This document shows positions 58,936-64,000 of a DNA stretch of 64,000 nucleotides, piece by piece. Position 1 is the first letter of the stretch. Each line of letters opens with the position of its first letter. A program made the position numbers and the translations under genes. Source of the stretch: Loxodes magnus (taxonomy: Eukaryota; Ciliophora; Karyorelictea; Loxodida; Loxodidae); NCBI GenBank assembly GCA_946699065.1, contig CAMPDV010002144.1, positions 18,309-82,308 of the forward strand, read 5' to 3'. The notes under the pieces are model-generated. The model had not been told where the DNA came from. It saw nothing but the letters and a program-made list of their open reading frames with translations, and did not search any database.

Positions 58936-61590
58936 ATGCAAACAGTTACTAAACTAGTTTACAATTAAATCTTTCTTATTCTTTATGAAAACGGAGATAA
59001 GTATAAAGGAGAAAAAGTTGGTGAGATAAAATAAGGATTTGGGTTAATGAGCTATTCAAATGGAGATTTATATTACGGTGATTGATTAAATGATAAAAAG
59101 CATGGAAAAGGATTATATAAATATAAAAATGGAGATTTATATTATGGAGAATGAATAAAAGATAAAAAATAAGGAAAAGGAAATCTAAAATATAGCAATG
59201 GAGATAATTATAATGGAGAATGATTAGATGATTGTCATCATGGATATGGAGTTTTTAAAGACTAGATTGGAAATAAATATGAAGGTTAGTGAGTAGCGAA
59301 TAAAAGAGAAGGAAATGGAAAACTTGAAACTGTAAATGGTGAAATATATGAAGGAGAATGGCAAAATAATAAAGAGAATGGGAAAGGAATTTTATGTTAT
59401 AAAAATGGATAAAAATATGAAGGAATGTGAATAAAAGGAGAAAAATAAAATAGAGGTATAATATACTATGCAAATAGAGATAAATATGAAGGAGAATGAT
59501 GAAATGATTAAAGAGACGGATAAGGAATAATGATTTATAAAAACGGAAATAAATACGAAGGAGAATGGTCATGTGATAAGCCATTTACAGGCAATGGAGT
59601 ATTTTAAGATAAAGATGGAAATATCTTTAAGTCAAAGTGAGTAAGAGGTAAAAAATAAGGATAAGGTTAAATGTAATTTTAAAATGGAGATATTTTTGAA
59701 GGAAATTGATTTAATAACTTTAGAGAAGGATAAGGAATATTAATTTATAATAATGGAGATAATTATGAAGGATAGTGATCATTAGACAAACTAGTAAATC
59801 TAAAACGTTTTCATTTTTCAGATGGTGGAATATTTGATGGAAAATAGTTAGAATTTTAACATAAAGCACATTTTTTTAACTTTTCTGATATTTTAAAGAT
59901 AGGAAACATTTTAAAAAAGCAAACTGCATAAAATAATGAAGACAATAAATAAAAGTAAGGATAATCTTTCAATTAACTAAACAAAAATGTGTCTTAAATA
60001 ATCTTTTTATTTTTGAACTCTTCTGATATTAGCAACTTATAATAGACTTGCAAATATTTCTACCTTTACAAGTTTTCTCTTAAGGAGTTAAACTTAATCC
60101 TTTTTAATGAAGATTCTTAATTTATGTAAAGTAAATAAAAATGAATTTTAAGAAATATTTCCATATCTGATATAAAGAAGTTAGTGATAAATCTAAAGGA
60201 CCTTTCTTGAAGTTAATAGGAGTAAATTTCAAATTCTTTGATTAATGCTTTATTTTTAAAAGGCTATCACAATTTTAAGTAAAATAGACCTAATTTGATT
60301 GAAGAAGTTTAGATTTTTAATTGTTCTTAAAATTATTTGTTAACTAAGATTTTATCCTATCTAAATATAAAAAGATTAACCCTTCATACCTTTTAGTAAT
60401 AAGAAGTTTTAGAGCCATTATAAAACTTTACTAAACTAGAGTATTTAAATATAGCTAAAAATACTGAATGACTTCTATATAACTTAGGTATAAATATCAA
60501 TCTATAAAATGTTATAATCGAAAGTAATTAGCTAGATATTGATAAAATTATATAGTTCTTGAAAGTAAAAGGAAAGCAATTTAAGTAATTTTAAACAAAA
60601 GACTTAAAGTTAAATAATAGAATAATATAGTTCTGCCCTAATTTAGAAATTATAGATATTTATATAAATAATCCTAGTGAGTGAAATTTAGATAAAATTT
60701 AGAATGATCAAGTCAAATCTCTGAAACTATAAGGGAACTTCACAAATGAGTAATTTTCGTAGTTCTTCTTCTAACCATTAATGTAGCTAACAGAAATAAA
60801 AATATCATAAAATGGGAAATTTGATGATTAAAGTTTACTAATTTTGTTATAATAAACTTCTAATTTATAATCACTTAGTTTATCTAATTGTAATTAGCTT
60901 TCAAACATTGCTCTTTAGTAAATAGGAAACTATGGTTAAAATTATAAAGAAATAAATTTTAGTGGTATGCATTAGATAGAAGAATATACTCTCATTTATA
61001 TTTTTAAAAGATGCATAAATTTAAAATAAATAGAACTTACTGAAATAAGAAGCATAAGTAGTGAAGTGATAGCAGCTATTAGTTAAAATTGCTTATAACT
61101 AGAACATTTTACATTTGATTTGACTCAAGCTTTAGTTAAATAAAATTGCATAAACGCAGTTATATAGATAAGTAAACTTAGAAGTTTGAAAATTGGAGAA
61201 CTTTTTTTAGATTATCAATAAATTTGGAAGATAATAGAGCATTGTAATCTATTACATACACTAGAGTTGCGTGTCAATTTATAAGTAGAGACAGACTTTC
61301 CTATAATTGACTTGAGAAATGGACTTCCTTATCCAATATACAAAAATTTGAAAAAGTTACATCTTAAAATTGATTAAGATTCTAGGAATGAAGAAGTTGA
61401 GAAGTTTAAAGAATAATTTAGAAAAGAAAGTATTTTTAGCAGATTTAAAGAAATGCAAAAGCAAAGGGTTATTGAATTAGTGAAGTTTGATTGATACTTA
61501 AAACTTAATTAAAGTCTTAAAAATAATAAAGTAATGAATGTATGTTTCTAAGAATAATTACTTAAGTTTAAACTAGATTAGTAATTTTGA
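58936..61590 (+). CDS. MORN-repeat / F-box / leucine-rich-repeat protein, copy 3
   Basis: ATG 58936 (MQTVTKLVYNQIFLILYENG) to TGA 61588-61590, about 884 aa. About 13 MORN units, most with TGA at the conserved Trp; at the last one this copy has TGG (GEWSCD) where copy 2 has TGA. F-box at about 59985-60070 (NVSQIIFLFLNSSDISNLQQ) and LRRs to 61400 (NGLPYPIYKNLKKLHLKID). C-terminus KFDWYLKLNQSLKNN. Fewer MORN units than copy 2, and the N-terminal half is closest to it. The end overlaps the 61.45-kb direct repeat; the same C-terminus opens the window at 2-139. Predicted SCF-type substrate receptor, as for the paralogs. Confidence 0.75.
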
Positions 61591-61594
61591 ATAG

Positions 61595-63130
61595 GTTTTT
61601 TTGTTATTTATGAATATGATAATTATATAATAGTTACATGAAAGTTATTCTTTAATAATTGTAGTTTTGTTTAGTACATAATACTAAATTGATTAAGTTT
61701 GAAAATTATTTGTTTACTTTAAATATACCAAATTATTATTATTTTTTCAATTATAACTTTAAATTTTTTACTTAACAACAAATATGGATTTAGTTTGATT
61801 AGAGTAATCTTATTTATATGAGTGTGAAAGTGAATATTCTTGTAGAGTATTATTTAATTGAGCTAATTAAGAAGATTTAGTTTAATTTTATAATTAAGTT
61901 TATTATTCCTTTGTTTACTAGCTAATTATACATTTAGTATTTGGTTTATTTTTATCTATATATTACATTATGGATTAGTATTTATAATGAAATAAGACTC
62001 TAACTATAAAAGTTAAATTATTAATTATAATTAAAGTTTATCTAACTATTAATAAGTTGTAATGCTAAATGCAAATCTATCTTTAATTATTATAGAGCTA
62101 AGGATAGAAGTTAGATAGTTAGATACTTTTATCTTATATTTTAAAGTTAAAACATTAAAGTTAAGATAATTAACAGTATTCTACCTAATTATTAAAGAGT
62201 GTACAATCTCATTTAATTGAATAAGTAAGAATCACTAAATAGTATTTCTAAAATACCAACTAATTATAAAGCTATAACTCATCTCTAGTTATATTTACTA
62301 CCAACTTACATTTCCTTATTACATCTTTTTTACAAAATATCAAACCTTAATATTCACTATCAATTTTGCTTTACCTGAAAAGTATTAAACACTTCTAACA
62401 AAAATAGATATTTAGTTATATTCCTATAGCAAATTAGCTAATAGAAGTAGGAAATATTTTAATTAGTCATAGTTATATTATTTTAAATATTAAATGCTTT
62501 ATATTATTTTTTATAGATTCAGCTGCCTCTTTACCTAATTTACTAAGTTGAACCATTTTATAAAGCCCCTATATATAAAACTTACCACTTAATCAATATA
62601 TCTTTATTTCCATCTCACCAGCCAAGCTTCAGTCTAATTTTAGGAATGTAGACCAACAAATAACCAATTATGCAACATATCTTCGTAGATGCTATCAGCT
62701 TTTTTTGGTTTAAGCGATATTGATGAATTACTAATTGCTGGGTAAAATTTTTAATTTTGAATTAGTTCTATAAATAATCTAGGTCACAAATGCAAGTTTT
62801 CTTCTAAAACTAACTCTTAAATTTAATAACATAAATTGTTAAAGGAGTATAAATAAGAAGTTATAATAGGATCTTTACTATGGAAGATACTAAGAAAAGC
62901 AAAATATAATTATTTTAGATAGATTATGATGGAGTTTCTGATTGTTTTATCTTAAAATTGCATCAAATTTATCTTCTAATATTACCCAAAAAGGGCTACA
63001 ATAATCTTAATAAAAGTTACGATGTTCTAAATAATTTAAATGACTAACTGATAAACATAATTTTGAAACCTCATTACTATTATGACTTTTTGATTATATT
63101 CTTTGAAATTATAATAAAATTTAAATTGCT
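61595..63130. other. AT-rich flank, right copy, no recognised gene
   Basis: Identical to 140-1680. No domain, tail or gene recognised. Confidence 0.5.
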
Positions 63131-63139
63131 TAGCAGTGG

Positions 63140-63894
63140 CAATCAAGATCACCGCTTAAAAAAGTTTTAAAATTTGATCTTCCTTGCTTAAATCTAGTCT
63201 TAAAATTCTTGTATCTTGCTTCACTTTTCTTTCTTCTCATGCTTTATTTATTTCTAGTTCCTTCTCCAAGTTTTTCTGGTTGGAGATTTGATTTTTTCCT
63301 GTAAACTTCCCCATTTTCCCTACACCAGATTTAGTTTTTCTTTATCCTTATTGATAGTTGGATTTGTCTCTTCCAAAAAGTCTCCTTAATTTTTTGAAAA
63401 GATGCACATTGTCCTTCGTAGGTACTATTAGCTCTTGCATAATAGCACAGTTTTCTCACCTTAGGTACTTGTTGCATTTCCAATTTACAGGTCTTTTCTA
63501 TTACCATCTTATCGGAATTTGAATCTACTCCAGTGGATTCTGCTGATTTTGGAGGCTTCTATGACTTTGTATTATGTTTTCGATCTGCTGGCTCCAATCT
63601 TGAATCTTCTGCACTTAGGAGTTCGTCTAACTTAATTACTATCGCTAGTAATTCAAAAGAGAATCAAATTCCCTTTCCTAGTTTGCCATTCTGAGGTCTA
63701 GGGTATTTTACAGTTCGTGCTGGATCTGTTCGGTTAGCTTCTAGTCCTTCTTCCTTAGCTTTTTAAACCTCTTCCTGGAGGTTTAATACCACTTTGATGA
63801 ACTACTCCATGCTCATCTGGCCAGAAGGATTAAATTCAGAAACCTCCCGATGAAGAGCAGATTTCAACTGCTTCCTAGGTTTTTCTTCCGACAT
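63140..63894 (-). mobile_element. Short gag-like retroelement, family D, right copy
   Basis: Same element as 1690-2441 (ATG 63894-63892). Two one-base insertions, near 63412 (GTCCTTCG) and 63764 (TTTTTAAACC), change the frames. The second breaks the coil frame early. The first changes the frame just after LCYYARANSTYE so that it reads LCYYARANSTYEGQC then ASFQKIKETFWKRQIQ and RENGEVYRKKSNLQPEKL, a more protein-like C-terminus than the left copy gives. Confidence 0.6.
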
Positions 63895-64000
63895 AGTTGT
63901 TTCCGTATGTGCTATTTTCTGGATTTACTTTCGTTCCTAGTAGTTGGCTTGTTTCCCGCATTATTAAGGTTATTAAAAAAAGGTTAGGATTATTGAGAAG

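Larger units (their letters stand above)
61452..64000. repeat. Direct terminal repeat, right copy
   Basis: Partner of 1-2547; see there. It includes the last 139 bases of the MORN gene, the AT-rich flank and the short retroelement D. Confidence 0.95.

Noticed and set aside
1..64000. Bacterial-style features: CRISPR arrays, operons, ribosome binding sites
   Set aside because: Nothing of the kind is present; the repeat structures are dispersed eukaryotic retroelements.
1..64000. A standard-code or Tetrahymena-code (TGA stop only) reading
   Set aside because: TGA interrupts every MORN, RT and kelch frame precisely at conserved Trp positions, which is not expected if TGA always terminates.

Overview
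This window reads as nuclear DNA of a ciliate in which all three standard stop codons can be sense. It is very AT-rich, and read with the standard code it contains no gene-sized ORF. Read with TAA/TAG = Gln and TGA = Trp it contains several 300-1,950-codon proteins with recognisable domains. The tryptophans expected in MORN repeats, in the LINE endonuclease 'NETW' motif, in kelch repeats and in zinc knuckles are mostly TGA. This matches the karyorelictean code (NCBI table 27, Loxodes-like) or the Condylostoma-type code (table 28). The organism is an inference from the code; no rRNA or tRNA gene was found to confirm it. Because stops are ambiguous, gene ends are approximate unless an in-frame TGA directly follows the last recognisable coding sequence.

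Layout. Bases 1-2547 are a near-identical direct copy of 61452-64000, so the window closes on itself with a 61.45-kb period (circular contig, tandem duplication or assembly overlap). 2.7-3.1 kb holds an ABC-F ATPase remnant. 5.1-13.5 kb is a minus-strand LINE: a coiled-coil/Gln-rich ORF in frame with an APE-type endonuclease, reverse transcriptase and C-terminal zinc finger. A short zinc-knuckle element has landed in its 5' part. 13.6-19.2 kb and 42.5-49.9 kb are two diverged copies of one segment carrying a RING-finger gene (intact in the first, RING deleted in the second) and two uncharacterised genes. 19.2-20.8 kb is a GNT-I/POMGNT1-like glycosyltransferase. Two kelch-like genes lie at 22.7-23.6 kb (minus) and 51.4-52.4 kb (plus), and a small RING protein is at 26.1-26.4 kb. 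Three paralogous MORN-F-box-LRR genes lie at 28.3-30.9 (minus), 38.6-41.9 (plus) and 58.9-61.6 kb (plus); the first two form a large inverted repeat.

Mobile DNA dominates. Besides the LINE there are at least a dozen very short (0.67-0.9 kb) elements. Each encodes only a coiled-coil protein ending in a CCHC zinc knuckle, usually preceded by a [NS]DPMxIE-like motif. Several are bounded by 13-16-bp target-site duplications, begin a few bases before their ATG and end in a hairpin plus a simple AT-rich tail. They look like half-LINE elements (ORF1 only) probably mobilised in trans by a LINE such as the one at 5-13 kb. Non-coding SINE-like repeats with terminal hairpins lie at 21.1, 45.6, 47.1, 57.0 and 58.4 kb.

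How the genes work together: the host genes found are a RING-type E3, an RBR-like RING protein, three F-box/LRR proteins and kelch-repeat proteins. These are all classes used in ubiquitin ligase systems, but nothing in the sequence shows that they act together.
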